DNA of 40,077 bases, from NCBI GenBank assembly GCA_030998015.1, contig JARWMV010000130.1, forward strand, positions 1-40,077, read 5' to 3'. Numbering within the stretch: position 1 is the stretch's first letter; each line of letters begins with the position of its first letter. Below are positions 9,329 through 18,357 of this stretch, in pieces. The stretch is from Ceratorhiza oryzae-sativae. Lineage: Eukaryota; Basidiomycota; Agaricomycetes; Cantharellales; Ceratobasidiaceae. A program made the translations under genes and the position numbers. The notes beneath the pieces are model-generated. The model saw only the letters and a list, made by a program, of their open reading frames with translations, did not search any database and had not been told where the DNA came from.

Positions 9329-9658
9329 GACCTATTTTACATTAAAGAAGAAGGCAAATGGGTCAAAGTAATAAAAGACGACATTATCAGTGAATTAACA
9401 CCTCGAGCTTTAGCTTTTTGGGCCGCTGATGATGGTGCTAACGCAGTTTCTGGGTTTTATCTTCACACTGAAGGTTTCGAGTATAAGGAAGTTTACAAAT
9501 TGGCTGCCATTTTACACTATAATTTTGGTTTAGCAGTTTCAGTGCAAAACCATTCTAATAAACCTATGATTTACATAAAATCAAAATCTATGCCACTTTT
9601 TAGATCTTTGGTTATTCCTCATGTGCATCCAAGCATGCACTACAAGTTTGGTTTATAG

Positions 9659-10356
9659 GTTTTTGGTTAACTTGAATGTTTTGGTCAATTTGCTCCTGCC
9701 AGATTTTAGAGTATAATTATAAATACTATCATTTTAAAATTTTACTGAGTCAAGCTTAAAATTTACTGTATGCAAGGAGATAATTGGTCTGTGTCACCGC
9801 GACATAGGCCTTTATTGTGAATACACAATAAAATAATATTTATCGTACTTATTTATTTAAGTGAAAATTGAAAATATTGTTATATTATTACTTGCAGGGG
9901 TAAACTACGACCAAAAAATTGAACCCCTCCCTTTTTTGGCTATTTTCCCCTCAGAGATTTTACGTAAATAGATATTTTTTACATTACTATGTTTAGTCTA
10001 TTCCTTACCTGGTATAATAGTCAAAGAAAAAGCAATTGACCCCCAATGCCTTACAGCATGTTGGGGGGGGGCAATTACCAAATGGCTACTCAGGTGGTGG
10101 AAATACAACTGAGTAGACGGTAGATAAGGATTATGACAGCATGTATAATGTACATTATACAATGCTGCTAAAGTAGTGTTTAATTGAGTAGTTCAAAAAA
10201 ATATTTAAGACAAAATCCAACTAACATGATGTAGTACTTACTGACTTATTGACCTTACGAACACTTTGGTAATGGAAAAGTGTGAAGTGGAACTATTCAC
10301 TTTAGTGTCTAGTGTAGATAAGGTCTTATTCAATTCAGGGTGCTTAAGTTAGTGCG
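9659..10356 (+). other. 3' part of the cox2 intron, no gene recognised
   Basis: AT-rich, ending in G (10356) before the short cox2 exon. It contains a DHE-type hairpin at 10034-10075 and a CAGCAT...ATGCTG hairpin at 10137-10168. It must contain the core of this intron, but I could not place it reliably. Confidence 0.5.
10034..10075. repeat. Single DHE hairpin with CAATT flanks
   Basis: CAATTG, then CCCCCAATGCC...GCATGTTGGGGGGGGG, then CAATTA. Confidence 0.7.
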
Positions 10357-10395
10357 GAAGTAATTTCACCAACTATGACTATTAAAGTAGCAGGT
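10357..10395 (+). CDS. cox2: cox2 short internal exon (13 codons)
   Basis: EVISPTMTIKVAG fits exactly between LLYMLD (exon at 8521) and HQWYW (exon at 19261) of fungal Cox2. The preceding intron ends in G and the exon ends in T (GGT), both as expected for group I introns. The following intron begins CACCAA, the same six bases that begin the last exon. The next exon lies 8.86 kb downstream with rnl exons in between. Mirror copies are at 975-1013 and 35084-35122. Confidence 0.85.
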
Positions 10396-10550
10396 CACCA
10401 AATATTTGGCCTAAAATCAAATATAAATAATAAAATAAACAAAATCTTGTTACAATTACATGATATATCATGTACTATTAAATTTTTTATTGTAAGTATT
10501 ATTTGTGAATATGTCAATCCGTTGTTTTGATTTTTTCTTATTTCTTTATT

Positions 10551-10663
10551 CCCCCAACGATCGGGCGTCGATTTCCCTACTGCCCCCCAAACATGCGGAA
10601 ATCATCCCGATCGTTAGGCGCTGCCCGAGCGTGGGCCGCGCTAAGGCGCGATCTACGCTCGGG
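10551..10663. repeat. Type 6 GC hairpin element with half a DHE
   Basis: AACGATCGGG/CCCGATCGTT and CCCGAGCGT/ACGCTCGGG hairpins. The first has GATTTCC...GGAAATC in its tip enclosing CCCCCCAAACATG. Confidence 0.75.
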
Positions 10664-11085
10664 AGTTTTTTTATAGAAATGATAATTCTACAATTATTCA
10701 ATTTTCAAAAAATGGGAATAAACAAAATAGATTAAGAGCACAAAAAAGATCTTTTCATAATTCATGTAGAGCTGTTAACCGTATAGGTCCCCATAACGAA
10801 GATGTTATAGCAGTTTTAATAGGTCTACTTCTTGGAGCCGGCTATGCAGTAAATCGGAGCGGAGAAGGAGTTGGCAGCGCTTCCGCCAGTGAAACATTGG
10901 CGGGAGCGCAGGGGTGCCTAATCGAATATACTGATGCAGCATTAACATGCCGCATCAGGGACCTGTTAGATGTTGACTAATTTCATTGACTACATCTAAT
11001 ACTGTCAAGTATAATTATTGCTAAATTTATTCAGTTAAAGAAGGAGTACTAATTTATGGTATGTTTAATTTTTGTGGAAATTTCA

Positions 11086-11239
11086 TACCCCCGCTTAGGG
11101 TCAACCAGCATTGTATTTATATATAAATACATGCTGTTGACCCGAGGGGTAATGGATATCGAGGCCGCGTTCGCGGCGAGCCGCGCGCACGCCAGGGCCG
11201 CCTTGGCTTAAGCCAAGGCGTTCGCAGGCGTGCACGGGT
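11086..11239 (+). repeat. Type 2a GC element
   Basis: Variable domain TACCCC...GGGGTA around GGGTCAAC...GTTGACCC and CAGCATTGTATTTATA/TATAAATACATGCTG. Constant domain CCGCGTTCGCGG and GCGCACGCC...GGCGTGC around GCCTTGGCTTAAGCCAAGGC. CATA lies on both sides. Confidence 0.9.
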
Positions 11240-11327
11240 CATAAAAGAAGAGGTTAACAAATTTAACCCTCACAAATAATTTTAAACCATACTCCACTTC
11301 CTTACCCTTTTCTTAATATATTACTAC

Positions 11328-11480
11328 TGACCCCCAAACATGTGCAGCTACGCTGCATTGTTTGGGGGGCAGTAGCCCCCCAATAATGCAATGACCTCCC
11401 AATGCGTTACCAAGCCTGTAAGGCGGGCCCTACGGGCCAACGTATTGGGAGGGCCATTGCAATCATTGGGGGTCTACTGT
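11328..11480. repeat. DHE with nested hairpins in X1 intron
   Basis: CTACTG flanks. The first hairpin is the common one. The second (CCCCCCAATAATGCAATG...CATTGCAATCATTGGGGG) encloses CCTCCCAATGCGT...ACGTATTGGGAGG and GGGCCCTACGGGCC. It lacks the inner CCAAAACCACC hairpin seen in the copy at 15181-15453. Confidence 0.9.
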
Positions 11481-11778
11481 GGAATCGAATTATGGCATTC
11501 GCCCTGTTGGGTGGGGCGCCCAGTTACCCCTGGGCTTCCTACTAGTCTCCAACTGGAAGCCATGCCCCAGGTATTCCCCTAATTATAATAATTGAAGAAA
11601 AGGCCCTAGGTTTCGTCTTATGGTATTAGGCTATGTATTCTCAATATATTTAAACACAATTTCCTTAAGAAATAAAAAAATACATAAGTTTAATATTCAT
11701 AGAGGATGTGATTATATTAATCTTTAATATGATATACCTTTAAAATGGAAGTCTTATAAATATTCTTAATTAACATTT

Positions 11779-12417
11779 ATGCAAAGAAAAAATTATTTAA
11801 CTAGAGCAGAACGATTACAATTTAGTTTAACTGACCAATTGAAGGATATTCTTGTCGGTCTTATATTGGGTGACCTTTTTATGCAAAAAAGATCAAATTC
11901 AACTACAAGTGTTCGATGTTGTTTTGGACAAGGTCTTGTTCACAAAGAATACCTTCTTCACTTGTACGAATTATTTAAATCTTATGGTTCGCAGAAACCT
12001 TTAATCTACCACGTGTTTGATAAAAGATCTGGTAAAGAACATGGTAAAATACGTTTTTCTACTTTTGCTTTACCTTGCTTTAACGAGCTATACGAACTAT
12101 TTTATATTAATGGGGTAAAAAAAGTGCCTGCGAATATAGGGGATCTTTTAACACCTTTGGGTATATGCTATTGGATAGCTGATGATGGAGGTTTGGATAA
12201 AAAAGGTCGAACATTGACATTAGCAACAAATAGTTTCAAATTGTCAGAGGTTAAACTTTTAGCTGATGCTTTAACTAGCAAATTCGGTTTAAAATGTACC
12301 GTTCAAAAACAATATAGTGGCTATGCAATTAAAATCTCCTCTAAATCACTCCCAGTTTTACAAAATATGTTAAAGGACATTCTTCCACCATCAATGCTTT
12401 ATAAAATAGGTCTTTAA
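11779..12417 (+). CDS. LAGLIDADG homing endonuclease of intron X1, intact
   Basis: 212 residues from an ATG with the conserved start QRKNYLTRAERLQFSL. The first helix is DILVGLILGDLF (about residues 23-34), followed by VHKEYLLHLYELF, LPCFNELYELFY, the second helix GICYWIADDGG (about 131-141), LATNSFKLSEV and the end PPSMLYKIGL. Both catalytic-type aspartates are present and no element interrupts the frame, so it should be active. It would cut the intron-less target site to drive intron homing. The closest relative here is the interrupted gene of intron X2 (21140-21958). Mirror copy at 33062-33700. Confidence 0.9.
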   Translation: MQRKNYLTRAERLQFSLTDQLKDILVGLILGDLFMQKRSNSTTSVRCCFGQGLVHKEYLLHLYELFKSYGSQKPLIYHVFDKRSGKEHGKIRFSTFALPCFNELYELFYINGVKKVPANIGDLLTPLGICYWIADDGGLDKKGRTLTLATNSFKLSEVKLLADALTSKFGLKCTVQKQYSGYAIKISSKSLPVLQNMLKDILPPSMLYKIGL

Positions 12418-12695
12418 TTTTTTTATTTTCAAGTTTAGTAACCCCTCCTATTTACTGTTTTCAGGACTCAGGCCAGGAAGGTTGGCAACATTTAACTCTA
12501 TGGAGTTTAATACTAATGCTTGCCATATAAACCCCTCGTTTTTCAATTAAACAAAGTATAATACATAAAGATTATTTATTTAGTTTATACGAATTCTTTC
12601 TAGCTAGAGGCTACTGTAGCAAACTTGAACCTAGAAAATATATTAGAACTATTAAAGGTGTTGATAGAGAATATTACGGTTATGAATTTAACACT

Positions 12696-12867
12696 CCGCG
12701 CGCGTTAGTTGCTGGTGGGACTTGTCCCACCAACCAACGTGAGCAATCGCAACCGTTTGCGATTGCTAGTGCGCGGCATAATATCGATATTTAGCCGCCG
12801 GCTGAAAATGACGAACGGTCGTCATTTTCTACGAGGGAATCTTTCAGATTCCCTCTAACGCCGGCGG
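12696..12867 (+). repeat. Type 1 GC element, recombinant copy
   Basis: The left flank (AACACT) matches the arm 2 copy at 32612-32783. The hairpin tip (ATCTTTCAGAT) and right flank (GCCATTTGG) match the arm 2 copy at 32358-32529. It is therefore a hybrid left by recombination between those two copies. Confidence 0.9.
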
Positions 12868-13084
12868 GCCATTTGGATCTAAACGAATGGACATTTTTAC
12901 AATGGAAAGTTAGTATTAAATACTTGTTTTTACTCAAAAATAGATAATGAAAATTTAATTAAAGTCTTACATGATTTTTTTGGTATAAAATCTTATTTGG
13001 GAAAAAGTAAAAAAGGTAAATATCTTCAGAGTCTTTGGAACTTATAAACCGCCTCGATTGTTCTACCATATTGCCGGGTTCCCT

Positions 13085-13213
13085 GTAGACCCCCAACAAG
13101 GCAATGGCCTCCCAATGCGTCACAAACGTATTGGGGGGGGCCATTACCTTATTGGGGGGCGGATGCCCCTCAAACAATGCAGCGTAGCTGCACATGTTTG
13201 GGGGGCAGTAGAC
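13085..13213. repeat. DHE with nested third hairpin
   Basis: GTAGAC on both sides. Nearly the same sequence as 8741-8868 but at a different locus. Confidence 0.85.
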
Positions 13214-13892
13214 GACAGGGTTACACAGGAGTACTGTTGTCAATTAAAAATTACTCTTGTTGCAAAGATACTCTGCAAAAGTAGAGAAATGTGAACACGA
13301 CCGAAGTGTGGGGGTTTATTATCCCATTTTTATGTGATGAGGGAAGTTATAAAAGAAATAGGAATTCAATTTTACTGGGTTGGCCAATTTTTGTAATTGA
13401 CCCTTTACGGGGAACCATACCAAGCTAATTGAACCTAATCTTAGTTACGAGGCTAACCTTTACTAAAGGTTTCTTTCTGAGGTCTCTGAAGTGGAAATAG
13501 TATTACCCCATGCCGACTTGTCGCCCAGATCTATATAGACGAGGGTTAAAACATTTCAACAACCCTGGAATTGCAATCATGGACTCGATATAGTCCCCCG
13601 GTCTAACCGGGTTTTTGTCAGGGTTGGGCAGTTTTACCGTCCGGTCAACTATGTTGACACGAGACGGTAAAACAGGGCAGCAGATGATCCAAAATTTCGT
13701 GGATTCCGAATTTTGGGGAAAGTTTTGAGTCCTATAAGGCTGAATCCTTGTCTCGTCTGTGGTCTAGCGAATGCCCGACCGCAGACTCGGCGACCGAGCC
13801 TGTGGTCGACTAAAGGCGTCCACAGTCGAGGTAAGGCAATATAGGATATTCAATTACAAAATAACTCGTGTTTTCACTCTACAAAAATTTCA
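13214..13892 (+). other. 5' part of a GIY-YIG-bearing intron
   Basis: No gene. It shares blocks with the 5' part of the rnl intron at 16453-17023: AAAAGAAATAG, AGTTACGAGGCT, GCAGCAGATGA.CCAAA, TTCCGAA, GTTTTGAGT and ATAACTCGTGTTTTCACT just before the ORF. The two introns are thus related. Inserted GC hairpins include GTTTTACCGTC/GACGGTAAAAC (about 13631-13675), with GTCAAC/GTTGAC in its tip, and a cluster at about 13752-13833. Confidence 0.55.
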
Positions 13893-14191
13893 ATGAAAAA
13901 TACAAATAATTTAAATACTGTTAATCCCGCCTCCTGGATCTCTAGAGATCCAGGGAGCGGAGTATCTTATTCTGATCTGCAAAACCAAAAAAAACAAATT
14001 TTCTTGGAAAATAACCAAAAATCAGGTATCTACTGTTTGACAAATAATCTTACAGGGTTCAAATATATCGGAAGCTCAACAAACTTGGCTAAAAGATTTG
14101 TAACTTATTTTTCTAATATTCTTTTGCAAAAAATAACTACAAAATCCAAAAGTATCATAAGTTCTGCTTTACTGAAAAATGGTTTATCTAA

Positions 14192-14451
14192 CCCTCGAGC
14201 CGGCCGCGCTGGGGACGGTAAGCGGGTTAGTCTTTGACTAACCCCTGCCGGACATCTGCGATGACCGAGTCTGGTTTTGGGCCCTAGTGCCCCCCAAACA
14301 TGTGCAGCTACGCTGCATTGTTTGGGGGGCATCCACCCCCCAAATGAAGCAATTACGGGGCCTCTAAAATAGCTTTGCTATTTTAAGTGGCCCCTAATTG
14401 CATCATTGGGGGTCTACGGGCATCCATTCGGGCGGTCCCAGCGCGACGGTT
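14192..14451. repeat. Type 4 GC element carrying a DHE
   Basis: CCTCGAG, then CGCGCTGGGGAC, ending GTCCCAGCGCGACGG (11-12 bp inverted ends). A DHE at about 14288-14416 lies in the middle, with a GGGGCC...TAGCTTTGCTA...GGCCCC hairpin in its second arm. It shares ends and GGGCATCCATTCGGG with the element at 21650-21832. Confidence 0.85.
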
Positions 14452-14743
14452 TTTAAATTGGACATACTAGAATATTGTGATTCAAAGGATGTCGTATCTC
14501 GAGAACAACACTATATTGATTTTTTAAACCCTGAGTACAACATATTAAAAAAAGCTTATTCTTCATTAGGATATAAGCACACTGAAGAAACTCTAGAAAA
14601 AAATGAGAACGGTACCACGGAAAAAATTTTCAAAGGAAACTTTAGAACTACTTCAATCTCATCTGGCCAAAATTAATTTAGAAAAAGGTTATAAAGTAAT
14701 TGTATTCGATAATAATACAAAAATTGCACAAACTTTTGATTCT

Positions 14744-14915
14744 CCGCGCGCGTTAGTTGCTGGTGGGACTTGTCCCACCAACCAACGTGAGCAATCGCAA
14801 CCGTTTGCGATTGCTAGTGCGCGGCATAATATCGATATTTAGCCGCCGGCTGAAAATGACGAACGGTCGTCATTTTCTACGAGGGAATCTTTAGGATTCC
14901 CTCTAACGCCGGCGG
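14744..14915 (+). repeat. Type 1 GC element, basic form
   Basis: Inserted at GATTCT / (G)CTAGCG, consistent with a CTAG target. Confidence 0.9.
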
Positions 14916-15180
14916 GCTAGCGAATCTACAAAATTAGATACTAAAAGTTTAGTCAAACTGGATAATTCTCTTAGAGATAAATCAATAAGTAGTATTACCG
15001 ACCTTTACAGAAATAGATTTTGGGTACGAATATTAAGAACCGGGGAAACAACAAATTCTTTTAACAATCAGATAGAAAGTTTAAAAAGATTGACGCCTAA
15101 CAGCTATGTCGAGCCTATATCTGTGCAAGAAGCTTGGACTACAAATTCAAGCTCCGATTTTACAGGGCTTGCACTAAAAA

Positions 15181-15453
15181 CAGTTGACCCCCAATGATTG
15201 CAATGCATTATTGGGGGGCTACCCCCCAATGATTGCATTGCATTATTGGGGGGCTACCCCCAATGATTACAATGACCTCCCAATGCGTTACCAAGCCTGT
15301 AAGGCCCAAAACCACCGTAAAGGTGTTTTTGGAAACACCTTCACGGTGGTTTTGGGCCCTACGGGCCAACGTATTGGGAGGGCCATTACATTATTGGGGG
15401 GCTACTGCCCCCCAAACAATGCAGCGTAGCTGCACATGTTTGGGGGTCAGTTG
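15181..15453. repeat. Large DHE: four hairpins, 267-nt in-frame insert
   Basis: CAGTTG on both sides. It has three CCCCCAATGATTG-type hairpins. The third encloses CCTCCCAATGCGT...ACGTATTGGGAGG, which in turn encloses CCAAAACCACCG...CGGTGGTTTTGG. The common TGCAGC hairpin follows. The host frame meets TGA after CAGTTGACCCCCAA. Confidence 0.9.
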
Positions 15454-15582
15454 TTGTTAATATTAAAACAAATGAGATTAAAGAATATAGTTCCATAAGA
15501 AAAGCTGCTATGAGTCTAAAAACAAGTTGTCCTACAATCCATAGATACATAAAATCAAAAAAAATTTTCCAAAATTTATATG

Positions 15583-15735
15583 ACCCGTGCACGCCTGCGA
15601 ACGCCTTGGCTTAAGCCAAGGCGGCCCTGGCGTGCGCGCGGCTCGCCGCGAACGCGGCCTCGATATCCATTACCCTCGGGTCAACAGCATGTATTTATAT
15701 ATAAATACAATGCTGGTTGACCCTAAGCGGGGGTA
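15583..15735 (-). repeat. Type 2a GC element
   Basis: TATG on both sides. One C shorter than the other copies (CCATTACCCTCGGG). Confidence 0.9.
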
Positions 15736-15886
15736 TGAAATCTCTTTAAAATAGAATAAAACCCCTCTTCCAGATCATTAGATCCAGAGGAAGGTCATGT
15801 TAAGTTCTGGAAGGTCGAAGGCTGTTCGAGGCCCGGATGATATTATGGTTACCCTGAAAATCCTGGGTACTTTTTCTTCTATGTAG

Positions 15887-16179
15887 CTTATAAGCGATGA
15901 TGGAGGTTACACACAATATGGTGTGAGAATAGCAACTAATAATTTTACTCTATCAGAAGTAGAATATTTAAAGAATTTATTAACTAATAAATTTGGCTTA
16001 AATTGTACTGTGCAAAAAATACATTTAGATAATAAATATTCTATTTACTGGCCCTGCCTGGCAACTGCGCTTTAGCGCACGTCTTGGCAGGGATTAAAAA
16101 GGAATCTTTGAGCAGATTAAAAGAATTAATACTTCCACATTTGCATCCTTCAATGTACTACAAATTGGGTATAACATAA
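15887..16179 (+). pseudogene. LAGLIDADG gene, C-terminal half only
   Basis: ISDDGGYTQYGVRIATNNF begins at the second LAGLIDADG motif. FTLSEVEYL, KFGLNCTVQKI and the typical end HPSMYYKLGIT follow. No N-terminal half is present directly upstream. A 45-nt hairpin at 16049-16093 interrupts the frame between YSIY and IKKESLSRL. This remnant lies in the intron that ends just before the rnl exon. Positions 15755-15886 hold hairpin-rich intron sequence without a gene. Confidence 0.75.
16049..16093. repeat. Type 5 hairpin element
   Basis: CCCTGCC...GGCAGGG enclosing TGCGC-TTTA-GCGCA. The same hairpin recurs at 18358-18400. Confidence 0.8.
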
Positions 16180-16234
16180 ATCATCGTTTTTCAAGATATA
16201 GTTATTCTATACAACAATAAATTATTTAATATGA

Positions 16235-16452
16235 ATTAAGTATATTTGATAGTCGTGAGAATATTAAAACATTCTCTAAGAGTTCGACGGAACTTTTTAA
16301 AGATAAAGTATAACTCTTGTTAACTCTAGCGTTAGCTTTTGGCTTGACCAGCATGCTTAACTGAGAGACCCATAAGTCAACCAGATACGAAAGTAGGGCA
16401 TAATGATCCGGCGGTATATTATGGAATAGCCGTCGCACAATAGATAAAAGTT
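16235..16452 (+). rRNA. rnl: Large-subunit rRNA exon, domain V (5' part)
   Basis: TTTGATAGTCGTGAGAAT...ATTCTC, GGCTTGACCAGC, GATACGAAAGTAGGGCAT, AATGATCCGGCGG, AATAGCCGTCGC and AATAGATAAAAGTT align in order with E. coli 23S about 2250-2438 (CATAGTGATCCGGTGG, GCCATCGCTCAACGGATAAAAGGT). The 5' boundary is approximate. The exon ends in T and joins the exon at 18777 to give AAAAGTT-ACGCTAGGGATAAC, the expected contiguous rRNA. Upstream rnl exons were not found. Mirror copy at 28773-28990. Confidence 0.85.
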
Positions 16453-16607
16453 ATAAATTTTCAATTATTAATTAGCCACCGTTGAGATATTTAAAATGAA
16501 CAAGTGTTGCACAAAAGATAAATAAAAGAAATAGTAATTCATGTATTGTGATTTTGTATATCAAATTTCACATTTGCTTGAAACTAATCATAGTTACGAG
16601 GCTTACT

Positions 16608-16779
16608 CCGCGCGCGTTAGTTGCTGGTGGGACTTGTCCCACCAACCAACGTGAGCAATCGCAACCGTTTGCGATTGCTAGTGCGCGGCATAATATCGAT
16701 ATTTAGCCGCCGGCTGAAAATGACGAACGGTCGTCATTTTCTACGAGGGAATCTTTAGGATTCCCTCTAACGCCGGCGG
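16608..16779 (+). repeat. Type 1 GC element, basic form
   Basis: Flanks TTACT / AGTAT. Removal would leave TACTAGTA, with CTAG at the junction. Confidence 0.9.
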
Positions 16780-17195
16780 AGTATCGTTCTGAAGTTTTCG
16801 GTAGAGATTCAATCTTTATCTAGGAAACATGCCGTTTTGTATAGAATATTATACCTTCAGTCTAAAGTAGGTCTGATAAGACCACGAATAGATATGGGGG
16901 CTATGCTTATGCGAGCAGCAGATGAACCAAATTTCGATTCCGAAAATTGGGGACAGTTTTGAGTTTTAGATATAAAATAATCAGAACAAAATAACTCGTG
17001 TTTTCACTTTTCAATAAATATATAATGTTTTACATCAAATTAAAATTTTCAACAACTCAACATGTCAGATATAGCTCAAGTAGCACTGGGGTTGAAACTC
17101 AACTATTTAATTTAGCCGAGGTTTCTACTTCTGATGTATTAAAATCCCTAAATGGAAAATCCGGCATTTATAGATGGATTAATTCTTCGAATAAT

Positions 17196-17360
17196 GCCCC
17201 CGCTCTATCGGCTAAAATCTTAGGTGTAACCCAAGATTTCAGCCGCTAAAGCGGAGGGTCAACGACCCGTGGGCATTGTTAACGAGGCCGCGTTCGCGGC
17301 GAGCCGCGCGCACGCCAGGGCCGCCTTGGCAAGCCAAGGCGTTCGCAGGCGTGCACGGGT
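17196..17360 (+). repeat. Type 2b GC element
   Basis: 165 bp. Variable domain GCCC...GGGC with GGCTAAAATCTT...AAGATTTCAGCC, CCGCT/AGCGG and GGGTCAACGACCC. The constant domain is the same as type 2a. AAT lies on both sides. Confidence 0.9.
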
Positions 17361-17610
17361 AATAAAACTTATGTTGGTTCTTCAATAGATCTTAATAGAC
17401 GAATTAAAGAGTATTTTAACTCTGAACGATCTTTAAGAGAGTTAAAACGAGGAGAAAGTATTTTGTACAGATCTCTTCTGAAATATGGTTATATAAACTT
17501 TACTTTAGAAATATTGGAAGTAGTTAATGTAGACGGACTAACATCTACAGAAGCTAGATCAATACTTCTGGAAAAAGAGCAGTACTATATCGATCTATTG
17601 GAGCCTGAAT

Positions 17611-17997
17611 CCGCCGGCGTTAGAGGGAATCCTCAGATGAGGTAGCCTTGACCATGAGTCTCATGGTCCAGGCTACCTCCCATAAAGATTCCCTCGTAGA
17701 AAATGACGACCGTTCGTCATTTTCAGCCGGCGGCTAAATATCGATATTATGCCGCGCACTAGCAATCGCAAACGGTTGCGATTGCTCACGTTGGTTGGTG
17801 GGACAAGTCCCACCAGCAACTAACGCGCGCGGGCCCCCGCTCTATCGGCTAAAATCTTAGGTGTAACCCAAGATTTCAGCCGCTAAAGCGGAGGGTCAAC
17901 GACCCGTGGGCATTGTTAACGAGGCCGCGTTCGCGGCGAGCCGCGCGCACGCCAGGGCCGCCTTGGCAAGCCAAGGCGTTCGCAGGCGTGCACGGGT
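17611..17997. repeat. Composite element: type 1 (reverse) joined to type 2b
   Basis: A type 1 copy of 222 bp with extended hairpin tip (17611-17832) directly abuts a type 2b copy (17833-17997). The same 387-bp composite occurs at 22200-22586 in another gene. Confidence 0.9.
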
Positions 17998-18357
17998 AAT
18001 ATTCTTAAAAAAGCAGGCAGTAATTTAGGGATAAAAATGTCACCAGAGACTAGGGCGAAAATGAGTGAGGCTAAACTTGGAAAACCAAGTCACAGAAAAG
18101 GACTTAAAGGTTTAGAAGCTTTCACAGCAGAATCTTTACAGAAAATGAGTAATAATAGTGGCATGAGAAAACGTGTGTTTGTATATAGCTCAGCTCATGT
18201 ATTATTGTTTCCTCCTTTTCTTAGTGTTAAATCTTGTGCTTCAAGTTTAGAGTTATCTAGATACAAAGTAAGTAGAGCTTTGGATAAAGATCTAGTAGTA
18301 GAAACATACATCTTTGTATCCAACATTCAAGACAAATGGGATAACTCAATATTAAAC

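Larger units (their letters stand above)
8608..9658 (+). pseudogene. LAGLIDADG homing endonuclease in cox2 intron, broken by two elements
   Basis: The frame continues directly from the cox2 exon. The first motif is QLVGHLLGDGTLF, the second is ALAFWAADDGA, and the end is HPSMHYKFGL, all typical of fungal single-chain LAGLIDADG proteins. A DHE at 8741-8868 (net 122 nt, not a multiple of 3) and a type 1 element at 9157-9328 (172 nt) split the frame into three. Removing the DHE with one CAGTAG joins YST to VGIRLNPHSR. Removing the type 1 element brings FFN next to DLFYIKEEGKW. Unless the elements are removed from the RNA, no full protein can be made. The motif acids (GDG, DDG) are retained, so the breaks may be recent. 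Confidence 0.8.
1..11370. repeat. Palindrome 1: 5.7-kb inverted repeat, head to head
   Basis: Positions x and 11370-x (11371-x near the centre) are complementary. Every gene in 1-5685 on the minus strand recurs on the plus strand of 5686-11370. The centre, 5685.5, is the 3-nt loop of a DHE hairpin. The only difference noticed is one missing C near 6538. The left arm runs to the window edge, so the true length may be greater. Confidence 0.95.
11074..12433 (+). other. Mobile intron X1 nested in decayed LAGLIDADG region
   Basis: Starts GTGGAAATTTCATA, shares AAAAGAAGAGG, GGCCCTAGGTTTCGTCTTATGGT and CATAGAGGATGTGATT with intron X2 (20559-21977), and ends ...TTTTCAAG. Like X2 it carries a LAGLIDADG gene near its 3' end. 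The residual insert around it (10873-11073 and 12434-12536) has no gene. It pairs across X1 (AGGAGTACT with AGTAACCCCTCCT), which suggests X1 entered an already structured intron. Confidence 0.6.
10672..13050 (+). pseudogene. Decayed LAGLIDADG gene of the last cox2 intron, split by another intron
   Basis: Coding pieces are 10672-10872 (HNSCRAVNRIGPHNEDV..., first helix VLIGLLLGAGYA, then NRSGEGV), 12537-12695 (RFSIKQSIIHKDYLFSLYEF, ending YGYEFN) and 12868-13047 (GHFYNGKLVLNT...KVLHDFFGI). In arm 2 a further piece survives at 32530-32611 (LYWLYSSFYKNGKKIVPQTL). The first motif has GAG instead of GDG. The second reads AIWI-stop-TNGHF where family members have AIWIMDDG, so both catalytic acids are gone. 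Between GEGV and RFSIKQ lie 1.66 kb of inserted DNA, including the X1 intron with its own LAGLIDADG gene. Confidence 0.75.
13893..15754 (+). pseudogene. GIY-YIG homing endonuclease with four element insertions and a frameshift
   Basis: Coding pieces: QKSGIYCLTNN...FKYIGSS and NLAKRF (GIY-YIG domain), then after a type 4 element FKLDILEYC...SREQHYIDFLNPEYN, and KKFSKETLELL (NUMOD-like). After a type 1 element come LASESTKLD...LYRNRFW. After a DHE comes the C-terminal helix-turn-helix IRKAAMSLKTSCPTIHRYIK. The last residues follow a type 2a element. Removing the 2a element with one TATG gives QNLYEISLK-stop, and removing the DHE with one CAGTTG gives LKTVVVNIK. Arm 1 has seven A's near 14596 where arm 2 has six, breaking the frame here only. 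Confidence 0.8.

Noticed and set aside
14105..14332. Frames starting MPPKQCSVAAHVWG and similar (also 22505-22804, 30893-31120)
   Set aside because: They read through DHE hairpins, appear on both strands of the same palindrome, and vary with the flank. They are by-products of the repeat, not genes.
16909..16962. Short frame with RAADEPNFDSENWGQF before the rnl-intron ORF
   Set aside because: The block is conserved with 13678-13727 as RNA rather than as protein (the frame is not kept), so it is intron structure.
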